From: Chitinophagaceae bacterium
Lineage (GTDB): Bacteria; Bacteroidota; Bacteroidia; Chitinophagales; Chitinophagaceae
DNA: 5,388 nt
Assembly: GCA_003151295.1 (NCBI GenBank)
Contig: PLXD01000599.1
Coordinates: 1 to 5,388 of the forward strand
Reading direction: 5' to 3'
Shown here piece after piece: positions 1-5,388 of the stretch. Every line of letters begins with the position of its first letter. Position 1 is the first letter of the stretch. The position numbers and the translations under genes were made by a program. The notes beneath the pieces were generated by a model. The model worked only from the letters and a program-made list of their open reading frames with translations. It made no database searches and had not been told where the DNA came from.

Positions 1-1428
1 ATGCCGGACAAATGGGAGTATCCCTGGTATGCTGCCTGGGACCTGGCCTTCCATTGCATTCCCTTTGCCCTGATAGATGTGGCTTTCGCGAAAAAGCAAT
101 TGATCATGCTGACCCATGAATGGTATATGCATCCCAATGGGCAGTTGCCGGCTTACGAGTGGTCTTTCAGCGATGTCAATCCCCCGGTTCATGCATGGGC
201 CGCCTGGCGGGTATATGAACTGGATAAACATAGCAACAACGGAACCGGTGATATCGCTTTCCTGGAAACCATCTTCCACAAGTTATTGCTGAATTTCACG
301 TGGTGGGTCAACCGCAAGGATGCTGAAGGCAATAATATTTTCGAAGGCGGCTTTTTGGGAATGGACAATATCGGGGTCTTCGACCGCAGCAGTCAGAAAC
401 TGCCTACCGGCGGCCACCTGGAGCAGGCCGATGGCACCAGTTGGATGGCCATGTATTCCCTGAACCTCATGCGTATCTCCCTGGAATTGTCCGTGACCAA
501 TCCCGTATACCAGGATATGGCCACTAAATTCTTCGAACATTTCCTGTATATCGCTTCTGCCATGTCCAGCATGGGTTCTGAAGGGGAAGGGTTATGGGAC
601 GATGAGGATGAATTCTTTTACGATGAGTTAAAGCTTCCGGACGATGGAGTCATTAAAATGAAGATCCGTTCCATGGTCGGATTAATTCCTCTTTTCGCAG
701 TGGAAGTGCTGGATGACGAATTGCTGACCTCTCAACCCATTTTTACCAAGCGCCTGCGATGGTTCCTTGACAACCGTCCCGATCTGGCCGCGCTTGTTTC
801 GCGCTGGCATGAAAAAGGCCTGGAAGAAAAACATCTCTTGTCCTTATTACGCGGTCACCGGGTCAAAAGGATCCTATACCGCATGCTGGACGAAACGGAA
901 TTCCTAAGCGAATACGGGATCAGGGCCCTTTCGAAAATCTACGAAAAAAATCCCTATGAAGTCAAAGTTGACGGTGAAACGCTGAGTATCCAATATACTC
1001 CGGCGGAATCCACCATCCCGCTATTCGGCGGCAATTCGAATTGGCGGGGTCCTGTCTGGATGCCGGTCAACTTCCTGATCATCGAGTCCCTGCAGCGGTT
1101 CTATCATTATTACGGGGATGACTTCAAAGTCGAATATCCAACGAACTCAGGTCAATATTTAACCCTTAACGAGATCAGTATCGAACTGTCGAAAAGGTTG
1201 GCCAACCTTTTTCTGAGGAACAGCTCGGGAAAGCGACCTGTGTTTGGGCAATATGACAAGCTGCAATATGATCCTCATTTCAACAACTATATTCTATTCT
1301 ATGAATATTTTCATGGCGATAACGGAAGAGGAGTAGGCGCCTCTCACCAGACCGGCTGGACCGGCCTGATCACCAAGCTGCTCATGCCCAGGAAGGCGAC
1401 AAACGAACCCCTCGGGCCGAAACAATAA
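1..1428 (+). CDS. GH63/MGH1-like glycoside hydrolase (glucosidase), C-terminal part, 5' truncated
   Basis: The 475 visible residues form an (alpha/alpha)6-barrel catalytic domain of the GH63 / mannosylglycerate-hydrolase-like type, which hydrolyses alpha-glucosidic or related bonds by inversion. Visible family blocks are [11 protein letters not shown] (8-18), [13 protein letters not shown] (61-73), [15 protein letters not shown] (117-131), DGTSWMAMY (144-152), [17 protein letters not shown] (343-359) and [10 protein letters not shown] (433-442) with HQTGWTGL (449-456). By analogy with GH37 trehalase and GH63 YgjK, D122 is the likely general acid and E435 the likely base; this is inferred from motifs, not from an alignment I could run. 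Bacterial relatives of this kind are about 850-900 residues as I recall, so about half is missing upstream, and the ATG at base 1 is most likely an internal methionine. The stop is TAA at 1426-1428. The substrate cannot be read from sequence. No signal peptide can be judged. It converges with the kinase gene, 44 bp away. Confidence 0.85.
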   Translation: MPDKWEYPWYAAWDLAFHCIPFALIDVAFAKKQLIMLTHEWYMHPNGQLPAYEWSFSDVNPPVHAWAAWRVYELDKHSNNGTGDIAFLETIFHKLLLNFTWWVNRKDAEGNNIFEGGFLGMDNIGVFDRSSQKLPTGGHLEQADGTSWMAMYSLNLMRISLELSVTNPVYQDMATKFFEHFLYIASAMSSMGSEGEGLWDDEDEFFYDELKLPDDGVIKMKIRSMVGLIPLFAVEVLDDELLTSQPIFTKRLRWFLDNRPDLAALVSRWHEKGLEEKHLLSLLRGHRVKRILYRMLDETEFLSEYGIRALSKIYEKNPYEVKVDGETLSIQYTPAESTIPLFGGNSNWRGPVWMPVNFLIIESLQRFYHYYGDDFKVEYPTNSGQYLTLNEISIELSKRLANLFLRNSSGKRPVFGQYDKLQYDPHFNNYILFYEYFHGDNGRGVGASHQTGWTGLITKLLMPRKATNEPLGPKQ

Positions 1429-1472
1429 AAGACGGCAATCGGTGAGGCGTTGAAAAGGAGACGCGTGAAAGA
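1429..1472. other. Short convergent intergenic gap, no convincing terminator
   Basis: These 44 bp separate the stop of the glycoside hydrolase (+) from the stop of the sensor kinase (-). The only inverted repeat I see is GCGT at 1447-1450 against ACGC at 1461-1464, a 4-bp stem without a T-run. This is too weak to call an intrinsic terminator on either strand, so how the two converging transcripts end is not visible. Confidence 0.6.
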
Positions 1473-2855
1473 CTAATTAAAGATCTTTATAGCGGGGAGT
1501 TCGATCCTGAAGATAGTACCGGTCGCGGCATCGGATTGTACGGTAAGGGTGCCTTTATGGATGCCGACGATCCGCTGAGCCAGGGGCAGTCCGAGACCGA
1601 AGCCTTTCTGTCCGTGGGTGTCGGCGCCCCGGTAAAAGGGTTGGAAGATCTGCTGGATCTCTTCTGCAGCGATCACATCACCCTTATTCAGGACCTGTAC
1701 AAAGACCCTGTGATCGCTAAAGGAAAGATCGACGATCGATTTTCTATCGGTGGAATATTTACAGCCGTTTTCTACCAGGTTCTTAATGGCTATATAAAGC
1801 AGCTCATTATTCCCGAAGACGACAAAATCCTTCTCATCTTCCGGGAATTCCCCAAAATTCAATTCCACCTTGTATTCGCTATTCAATTTTTTAACATCGG
1901 CCGTGACTTTAAACAGCACTTCGTCCACCCGGACCTCATTCAATTCAATAGTGCCCTGGGAACCCGTTTTGGCGATTTCCAGCAGGCTTTTCGTCAACTG
2001 ACGCATCTGTTGCACATCCTCACTAACGGATATCATCACTTGCTTATACTCTTCCACATTCCTTTCCTTTTGCAGCGTCACTTCCAACTGGCTGGAGACG
2101 GAAGTAAGCGGTGTAGACAATTCATGGGAAGCGTTGGAAATAAACCTGCGCTGGATTGCAAAGGACTCCTGCAGTCTTTCCAGCAATTCGTTGAAGGTAT
2201 TGCCAAGCTGGCTCAACTCGTCCTGCCCCGTACCGGCCTGGATACGATGTGAAAGATTGTAGGAAGAGATCTCCTTCACTTCATGAATGATCTGGGCAAT
2301 GGGTTGGAGCAATTGCCCGGTAAAAATATAGCTGACCAGGGCTGTGAGGAAGACTCCCGCCACCAAGCTGATCAGCAGGATCTTGTTCAGCTTTTCAAGG
2401 CGGTCCAATCCGTCTTCATCGTAGCCGGACACCATGACGACAAAGCTTTTGCCGCCTATTTCCCTTTTCATCGCGATCGCATCGCGGTTGCCCAGGACAA
2501 AATATTTTTCGCCGTTGGCCATGGCGTCCTGCAGGATATCCGGTCTCATCGACAGAGGCTTGGAACCTTTCATGTCGAAGCGGTATATTTCCTTGCCCGT
2601 AATAGAATAGATGACAACGCTTCTGGAGGGCACTACGATCGCCGAGGTGGTATCCATTCTCCGCATGATCGACAGACCGCTTTCCCCCAGTAACACATAT
2701 AGCTGCGTGGTACTGTTGGCACGGGCCTTCAGGCGCTTATTGAATATCACCTTCCTTTCGAGTTTGGAAAAATAATAAACTGAAAAATCCAGTATGGTGA
2801 TAATTGCCGTTACCAGCACGATGAACAGGATCATTATCTTGTAACGGATCTTCAC
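1473..2855 (-). CDS. Membrane sensor histidine kinase (HAMP-HisKA-HATPase_c)
   Basis: This 460-residue inner-membrane kinase is expected to autophosphorylate on histidine and pass the phosphate to the regulator encoded just upstream. Domains in order: TM helix about 7-29, an extracytoplasmic sensor region about 30-157 with no family I recognise, TM helix about 158-178, HAMP about 179-232, HisKA with the H-box SHELSTPLTS (H244 phospho-acceptor), then HATPase_c. The ATPase shows an N-box NLVENGCKYS (N359, N363), an F-box FQPFYRG (404-410), a G2 box GFGLGL (418-423) and a GT pair at 446-447. The G1 box is odd: N-K-G-D-V-I (390-395) replaces the usual D-x-G-x-G-I, so its Asp is Asn. The start is GTG at 2855-2853; an in-frame TAA lies six codons upstream, and one base separates this GTG from the regulator's stop, which implies translational coupling. 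The next alternative start is ATG at codon 8, inside TM1, and is less likely. The stop is TAG. The stimulus is unknown. Confidence 0.93.
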   Translation of the reverse strand: MKIRYKIMILFIVLVTAIITILDFSVYYFSKLERKVIFNKRLKARANSTTQLYVLLGESGLSIMRRMDTTSAIVVPSRSVVIYSITGKEIYRFDMKGSKPLSMRPDILQDAMANGEKYFVLGNRDAIAMKREIGGKSFVVMVSGYDEDGLDRLEKLNKILLISLVAGVFLTALVSYIFTGQLLQPIAQIIHEVKEISSYNLSHRIQAGTGQDELSQLGNTFNELLERLQESFAIQRRFISNASHELSTPLTSVSSQLEVTLQKERNVEEYKQVMISVSEDVQQMRQLTKSLLEIAKTGSQGTIELNEVRVDEVLFKVTADVKKLNSEYKVELNFGEFPEDEKDFVVFGNNELLYIAIKNLVENGCKYSTDRKSIVDLSFSDHRVFVQVLNKGDVIAAEEIQQIFQPFYRGADTHGQKGFGLGLPLAQRIVGIHKGTLTVQSDAATGTIFRIELPAIKIFN

Positions 2856-2856
2856 T

Positions 2857-3543
2857 TCAGGAGTTTTCTTTTAAAACATAGCCCATGCCTACCTGGGTAT
2901 ATATCAGTTTGGAAGAAAAATCTTTTTCTATCTTCTTGCGGAGGAAGTTGACATAAACATCTATTACATTGGTCTTGGTGTCAAAATCGATATCCCAGAC
3001 ATTCAGGGCTATATCGATCCGGGAGACCACTTTGTTCTTATTCCTGATAAAGTATTCGAGCAACTGGAACTCCTTAGCCGTCAGTGGAATGCCCCTGCCT
3101 TCACGGGTCACTTCCTTACTATCCAGGTTCATCACGAGATCCCCTACCTTCAGCATGTTCCCGGTGGTCACGGGATAGTGAAGCCGTTTGAGGAGTGCCC
3201 GTATGCGTACCAGCAATTCCTGAAAATCGAATGGCTTCACAATATAATCGTCTGCGCCCGCGTCGAAGCCTTCTATTTTATTTTCCGTCGTATTGAGGGC
3301 TGTGAGCATGACCACCAGCATCTGCTCATTATAACTACGTATATAGCGGCACAGCTCGTATCCGTTCATCAGGGGAAGATTGATATCCAGGATAGCCAGG
3401 TCGTAGGGATGGGAATCAAATAATTTTTTGCCGATCATCCCGTCATAGGCAACATCGACTGCATATTGCTGCTCGGACAATCCTTTCCGGAGCGCTTCCG
3501 CAATCTTTTTCTCATCTTCCACCAGTAAGATCTTTATTTCCAT
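2857..3543 (-). CDS. OmpR/PhoB-family response regulator
   Basis: This 228-residue cytoplasmic DNA-binding regulator should be phosphorylated by the adjacent kinase. The receiver domain spans about 3-118 and has the acidic pocket (E9, D10), phospho-acceptor D53 in ILDINLPLMNG, switch Thr81 in LTA and Lys103 in VKPF. A winged-helix Trans_reg_C domain spans about 129-226, with LTAKEFQLLEYF (154-165), NVIDVYVNFLRKKI (192-205) and the wing YTQVGMGYVL (215-224). The start chosen is ATG at 3543-3541, because the protein then begins directly with MEIKILLVEDE, as in the family. A TTG 13 codons further upstream would add residues encoded by the leader repeat and is rejected. No Shine-Dalgarno sequence is visible; the leader is A/T-rich. 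The stop is TGA at 2859-2857, one base before the kinase GTG. Targets are unknown; autoregulation or control of the divergent CBM48 gene is plausible but not shown. Confidence 0.95.
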   Translation of the reverse strand: MEIKILLVEDEKKIAEALRKGLSEQQYAVDVAYDGMIGKKLFDSHPYDLAILDINLPLMNGYELCRYIRSYNEQMLVVMLTALNTTENKIEGFDAGADDYIVKPFDFQELLVRIRALLKRLHYPVTTGNMLKVGDLVMNLDSKEVTREGRGIPLTAKEFQLLEYFIRNKNKVVSRIDIALNVWDIDFDTKTNVIDVYVNFLRKKIEKDFSSKLIYTQVGMGYVLKENS

Positions 3544-3545
3544 AA

Positions 3546-3617
3546 AACGCGAATTATTTAGAACGCGAATGAACGCCAACAAACTCGAAGAACACTAATT
3601 GACGCTAATAACACGAA
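3546..3617 (-). repeat. Degenerate tandem 8-mer (TTMGYGTT-like), seven copies, mostly about 10 bp apart
   Basis: Read on the minus strand, successive units are TTCGTGTT (3617), TTAGCGTC (3608), TTAGTGTT (3598), TTCGAGTT (3589), TTGGCGTT (3579), TTCGCGTT (3569) and TTCGCGTT (3553). The start-to-start steps are 9, 10, 9, 10, 10 and 16 bp. The last copy ends two bases before the regulator's ATG, so the array probably lies in that operon's leader. I recall similar TTCGTGTT/TTCGCGTT strings in intergenic DNA of Bacteroidota and other phyla, but cannot check this here. The near-helical spacing would put the units on one face of the DNA. Confidence 0.75.
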
Positions 3618-3618
3618 T

Positions 3619-3630
3619 TAAAAGCTTTTA
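3619..3630. repeat. Perfect 12-bp palindrome
   Basis: The sequence TAAAAGCTTTTA is its own reverse complement and adjoins the repeat array upstream of the regulator operon. It could be an operator for a dimeric repressor, or may be chance in A/T-rich DNA. It does not extend: the bases flanking it do not pair. Confidence 0.4.
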
Positions 3631-3708
3631 TCCATGCAACTGTCAATAAAGTAGATATTAACATATTAAAAAATCATTAAAACAGCATTTTATTTTATTT
3701 AAAAATCC

Positions 3709-3760
3709 TTGTATTCCTTCTTGTATTTCCCAAAAAAATAGTAACTTTTCTGTAATTTCC
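3709..3760. repeat. Spaced TTGTATT-like direct repeats, possible operator
   Basis: TTGTATTCC at 3709-3717 and TTGTATTTCC at 3721-3730 start 12 bp apart. A third, looser copy, TGTAATTTCC, follows at 3751-3760. OmpR-family regulators bind direct repeats of roughly 10-12 bp, and these flank and overlap the candidate promoter of the CBM48 gene. Binding by the adjacent regulator is inference only. Confidence 0.3.
3721..3749 (+). promoter_or_regulatory. Candidate Bacteroidota-type promoter of the CBM48 gene
   Basis: TTG at 3721-3723 is followed after 18 bp by TAACTTTT at 3742-3749. This matches seven of eight positions of the Bacteroidota -7 consensus TAnnTTTG, with a spacer one base shorter than the usual 19-21. 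It would start transcription near 3755 and give a leader of roughly 95 nt. A rival -10-like TATAAA lies at 3778-3783 but has no clear -35. Confidence 0.35.
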
Positions 3761-3835
3761 CTTACCATTAATCCCCCTATAAATCCTGAACCAACCTTTT
3801 ATTTTGAATCAACCATCGGAAACGATTTTTAAATC

Positions 3836-3843
3836 AGAGGAGG
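3836..3843 (+). promoter_or_regulatory. Strong Shine-Dalgarno sequence that sets the CBM48 start
   Basis: AGAGGAGG lies five bases before the ATG at 3849-3851. It is the only strong Shine-Dalgarno match before a gene in this window and decides the start against the upstream in-frame TTG at 3804. Confidence 0.8.
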
Positions 3844-3848
3844 TTTTT

Positions 3849-4145
3849 ATGAAAAATCATGAGTCGCCGTACATCAACAAAAGAAAAAAAACCATTGAGT
3901 TTTACATCCACCTTCAGGCCGCCTCGCATGTCTCCCTGGCCGGAACCTTCAACCATTGGGCTCAGGATGAACTGAATATGCAGTCGGTAAACAAGGACTT
4001 CTGGAAGATCGAGATCCCCATGTTGCCCCATGGAAAATACTATTATAAATTCTTCATCGATGACAGGATGTGGATGGAGGATATTGAAAATCCTTTACGC
4101 GAGCCTGATGGGGTGACAGGGTGGAACAGCATCCTGACGATCTGA
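3849..4145 (+). CDS. Free-standing CBM48 / AMPK-type glycogen-binding domain protein
   Basis: This 98-residue protein consists almost only of a carbohydrate-binding module of the CBM48 / isoamylase-early-set / AMPK-beta type. The fold signature is VSLAGTFNHW (28-37), WKIEIPMLPHGKYYYKFFIDDRMW (52-75, shown for its positions) and the C-terminal GWNSILTI (91-98). W37, K67, W75 and N93 correspond, from memory, to AMPK-beta1 W100, K126, W133 and N150, which contact the glucan; the spacing differs by only a few residues. No catalytic domain, signal peptide or TM helix is visible; a short basic stretch (NKRKK, 10-14) precedes the domain. It may bind glycogen or a similar alpha-glucan in the cytoplasm, or act as a partner subunit. 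The start is ATG at 3849, set by the strong ribosome-binding site; a TTG start at 3804 would add 15 residues without family support. The stop TGA is 11 bp from the convergent SDR stop. Confidence 0.88.
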   Translation: MKNHESPYINKRKKTIEFYIHLQAASHVSLAGTFNHWAQDELNMQSVNKDFWKIEIPMLPHGKYYYKFFIDDRMWMEDIENPLREPDGVTGWNSILTI

Positions 4146-4156
4146 TTCACTCTCCA

Positions 4157-4849
4157 TTACGCGTTGTTATACACCTTATACACCGGCTCCCTGAGGGCCT
4201 GCCCCTTATCGCTACAGATGAATTCAAGTACCCCGGCAATCTGTTCGGGCTTTACCCAATTGTCCGGGTTAGCTTCCGGCATACTCTGCCGGTTGGATTG
4301 GGTATCGATCGTGCTTGGTGTTACGACGGAAGCTACTACATTCTTTCCCTTTGCCGTGGCATTCAATATTCCTGCAAGCGTAAAGAGCATGGATTTGGTC
4401 AGGGAATAGGCTACTGCCGTTTTACCCTGTTCAGGCTTTAAAGCAGGTCTGGCGCCTATGAATACAAGGCGACCGTAGTTGTTCTGCAACATGTGCAGAA
4501 ACAAGGTTCTGGCGGCAAAATAAGCCGTCTCGAAATTCAGGGAATACATTTTTTTCATTTCTTCCCCGCCGGTGGTATCGATTCCCCCCATGGCAAATCC
4601 TCCCACCAGCAGAAGGGCTCCATCCAGTTTACCGTACTTGTGAATGAGTTCCCCGATGAAAGTATCCACGGTCTTCTCGTCCGTCAGGTCTACCGTTCTC
4701 CACTCGAAATTTGCATTGGATGCGGCAAAGCCCAGGTGAGTATCGGAATGGTCTACAGCGATCACCCTGTAACCTTCATCCAGGAATTTCTTCACAGTAG
4801 CCGTTCCCAGGTTGCCGTTAGCGCCTGTGATAAGTATTAGTTTTGACAT
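4157..4849 (-). CDS. Short-chain dehydrogenase resembling dihydropteridine reductase
   Basis: This 230-residue classical-size SDR has a Rossmann fold and should be a cytoplasmic NAD(P)H-dependent oxidoreductase. The nucleotide motif is TGANGNLG (8-15); D33 at the end of strand beta-2 favours NAD(H). The active site has Y148-S-L-T-K152 (YxxxK). The usual catalytic Ser is absent: the strand reads LVFIGARPAL (128-137), where most SDRs have a (I/V)SS pattern. Quinonoid dihydropteridine reductase is known to lack that Ser, and its LAGAKAAL, the segment before YxxxK, and its later DTPMNRKSMPEA stretch look close to residues 182-193 here (DTQSNRQSMPEA). The comparison is from memory, so the substrate is unproven. 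The start is ATG at 4849, preceded by an A/T-rich leader without a Shine-Dalgarno sequence. It follows the SGNH hydrolase gene by 17 bp and is probably co-transcribed with it. Confidence 0.88.
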   Translation of the reverse strand: MSKLILITGANGNLGTATVKKFLDEGYRVIAVDHSDTHLGFAASNANFEWRTVDLTDEKTVDTFIGELIHKYGKLDGALLLVGGFAMGGIDTTGGEEMKKMYSLNFETAYFAARTLFLHMLQNNYGRLVFIGARPALKPEQGKTAVAYSLTKSMLFTLAGILNATAKGKNVVASVVTPSTIDTQSNRQSMPEANPDNWVKPEQIAGVLEFICSDKGQALREPVYKVYNNA

Positions 4850-4866
4850 AAATATGTTTTTACTTA

Positions 4867-5388
4867 TTACTTTGCCAGGAGAGCTTCCAGCATGTTATCC
4901 GCAACCAGTTGATTGCCCTGATCGGTGAGGTGCACCCTGTCTACGGTAAGAATACCCGATTCCTTATTTCCGGGGTTGTTCTTCAGGTCATAGCTATGAA
5001 AGAGCTCGCGCATGTCTACCAATCCGCAATGCTGCTCCCTGGCCAGGTCGCGGATGATCTGGGAGTAGCGGTTCAGATCGCCGTCCTGTTGGTTGGTGAA
5101 ATCGGTCTTCTCACCGATCGCGGCGGGCGTGCAGAGAATCACACGGATATCTTTATCCTTCAGCTTATCGATGATGGCCGTATAAAATTTGGCAAATTTA
5201 TCCGGATCGGTGCCGGTGCCAGAGGATTGCTTATGCCATACATCATTCACGCCTACCCATATGAACACCACATCCGGTTTTTTGGCCAGCACATCTTCTT
5301 CCATACGCAGGTATAGATCATAGACCTTATTGCCGCCAACACCGGCGCCGATCAGCTCATATTGGGAAGCGAGTCCTTTTTTATCCAG
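4867..5388 (-). CDS. SGNH/GDSL-family hydrolase (esterase-like), N-terminus off window
   Basis: 173 residues are visible, open to the window edge. The frame runs 28 codons without a stop beyond the first ATG (5304), so 5304 is probably internal. SGNH blocks: the Gly block in IGAGVGGNKVYDL (13-25, numbering from the edge), the Asn block GVND (46-49, N48 stabilising the oxyanion) and block V VDRVHLTDQG (149-158) with D150 and H153 of the catalytic triad. Block I with the nucleophile Ser (GDS) must lie beyond the window; complete relatives are about 200-240 residues. Such proteins are esterases or lipases, often deacetylating or de-esterifying glycans, and many are exported; neither the substrate nor a signal peptide can be seen here. 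The stop is TAA at 4869-4867, 17 bp before the SDR start, which suggests an operon. Confidence 0.9.
   Translation of the reverse strand: MDKKGLASQYELIGAGVGGNKVYDLYLRMEEDVLAKKPDVVFIWVGVNDVWHKQSSGTGTDPDKFAKFYTAIIDKLKDKDIRVILCTPAAIGEKTDFTNQQDGDLNRYSQIIRDLAREQHCGLVDMRELFHSYDLKNNPGNKESGILTVDRVHLTDQGNQLVADNMLEALLAK

Larger units (their letters stand above)
3544..3848. other. Divergent intergenic control region between regulator and CBM48 gene
   Basis: These 305 bp hold no credible gene in any frame and form the only sizeable non-coding stretch. The left part (3546-3617) is the short-period repeat in the regulator leader. It is followed by a 12-bp palindrome (3619-3630), a TTGACA on the minus strand (3646-3641) without a good -10 partner, and a very A/T-rich segment from about 3650 to 3710. 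The right part holds the TTGTATT-like repeats, a promoter candidate for the CBM48 gene, and that gene's leader ending in a strong ribosome-binding site. Promoters in both directions must lie here, since the flanking genes are divergent. Confidence 0.8.

Noticed and set aside
1..3. ATG at base 1 as the real start of the glycoside hydrolase
   Set aside because: The protein begins in the middle of a conserved catalytic-domain block and is about half the usual family length; the window edge simply falls at an internal Met codon.
283..540. Minus-strand open frame inside the glycoside hydrolase
   Set aside because: It is antisense to conserved GH63 blocks, including the likely general acid, and its translation shows no recognisable domain.
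1447..1464. Possible bidirectional terminator hairpin between the convergent genes
   Set aside because: Only a 4-bp stem (GCGT/ACGC) with a 10-base loop and no T-run on either strand.
1536..2693. Plus-strand open frames at 1536-2252 and 2283-2693 opposite the kinase
   Set aside because: They are antisense to a well-supported kinase with all its motifs, and their translations show no domain or credible start signal.
3544..3582. Upstream TTG start (3582) adding 13 residues to the response regulator
   Set aside because: The added residues are encoded by the tandem leader repeat, and receiver domains of this family begin at the ATG-initiated MEIKILLVEDE.
3615..3646. Minus-strand TTGACA (3646-3641) as a sigma70-like promoter of the regulator operon
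   Set aside because: No good -10 lies 16-18 bp downstream (TTTTAA or TTTAAT at best), and it does not fit the Bacteroidota TTG / TAnnTTTG spacing.
3804..3848. TTG start adding 15 residues to the CBM48 protein
   Set aside because: The AGAGGAGG five bases before the ATG at 3849 lies inside the extension and clearly marks the later start.
5302..5304. ATG at 5304 as the true start of the SGNH hydrolase
   Set aside because: The frame is open to the window edge, the residues before it contain the SGNH Gly block, and the catalytic Ser block must lie further upstream.
4909..5316. Plus-strand open frame opposite the SGNH hydrolase, and similar frames at 4121-4441 and 4493-4840 opposite the SDR
   Set aside because: All are antisense to genes with clear catalytic motifs, and their translations show no family features.

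Overview
This window looks like chromosomal DNA of a Bacteroidota bacterium, perhaps of the Chitinophagaceae type. The placement rests on protein style, on A/T-rich leaders that mostly lack a Shine-Dalgarno sequence, and on a TTG / TAnnTTTG-like promoter candidate. It is a judgement from memory, not a database result. Nothing points to a phage, plasmid, insertion sequence, CRISPR array or RNA gene.

Layout from left to right. (1) At 1-1428 (+) lies the C-terminal catalytic part of a GH63/MGH1-like glycoside hydrolase; its N-terminal half lies outside the window. (2) At 1473-3543 (-) is a two-component operon: an OmpR-family response regulator, then a HAMP/HisKA/HATPase sensor kinase starting one base after the regulator's stop codon. 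(3) At 3544-3848 is the only sizeable gene-free stretch, a divergent control region. It carries seven copies of a degenerate 8-mer, mostly about 10 bp apart, in the regulator leader, a perfect 12-bp palindrome, spaced TTGTATT-like repeats and a candidate promoter for the next gene. (4) At 3849-4145 (+) is a 98-residue protein that is almost entirely one CBM48/AMPK-type glycogen-binding domain, with the only strong Shine-Dalgarno sequence in the window. (5) At 4157-5388 (-) is a probable operon of an SGNH/GDSL hydrolase (N-terminus off the window) followed by a short-chain dehydrogenase whose sequence resembles dihydropteridine reductase.

Working together: the regulator and kinase should form a phosphorelay that senses something at the envelope. 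The glycoside hydrolase, the glycogen-binding protein and the SGNH hydrolase have a loose carbohydrate theme. The gene orientations (two convergent junctions and one divergent) mean that they are not one transcript, and a shared pathway is only a hypothesis. I see no clearly new multi-gene system. The points most worth following are the free-standing CBM48 protein, the serine-less SDR, and the roughly helically phased repeat in the regulator leader.
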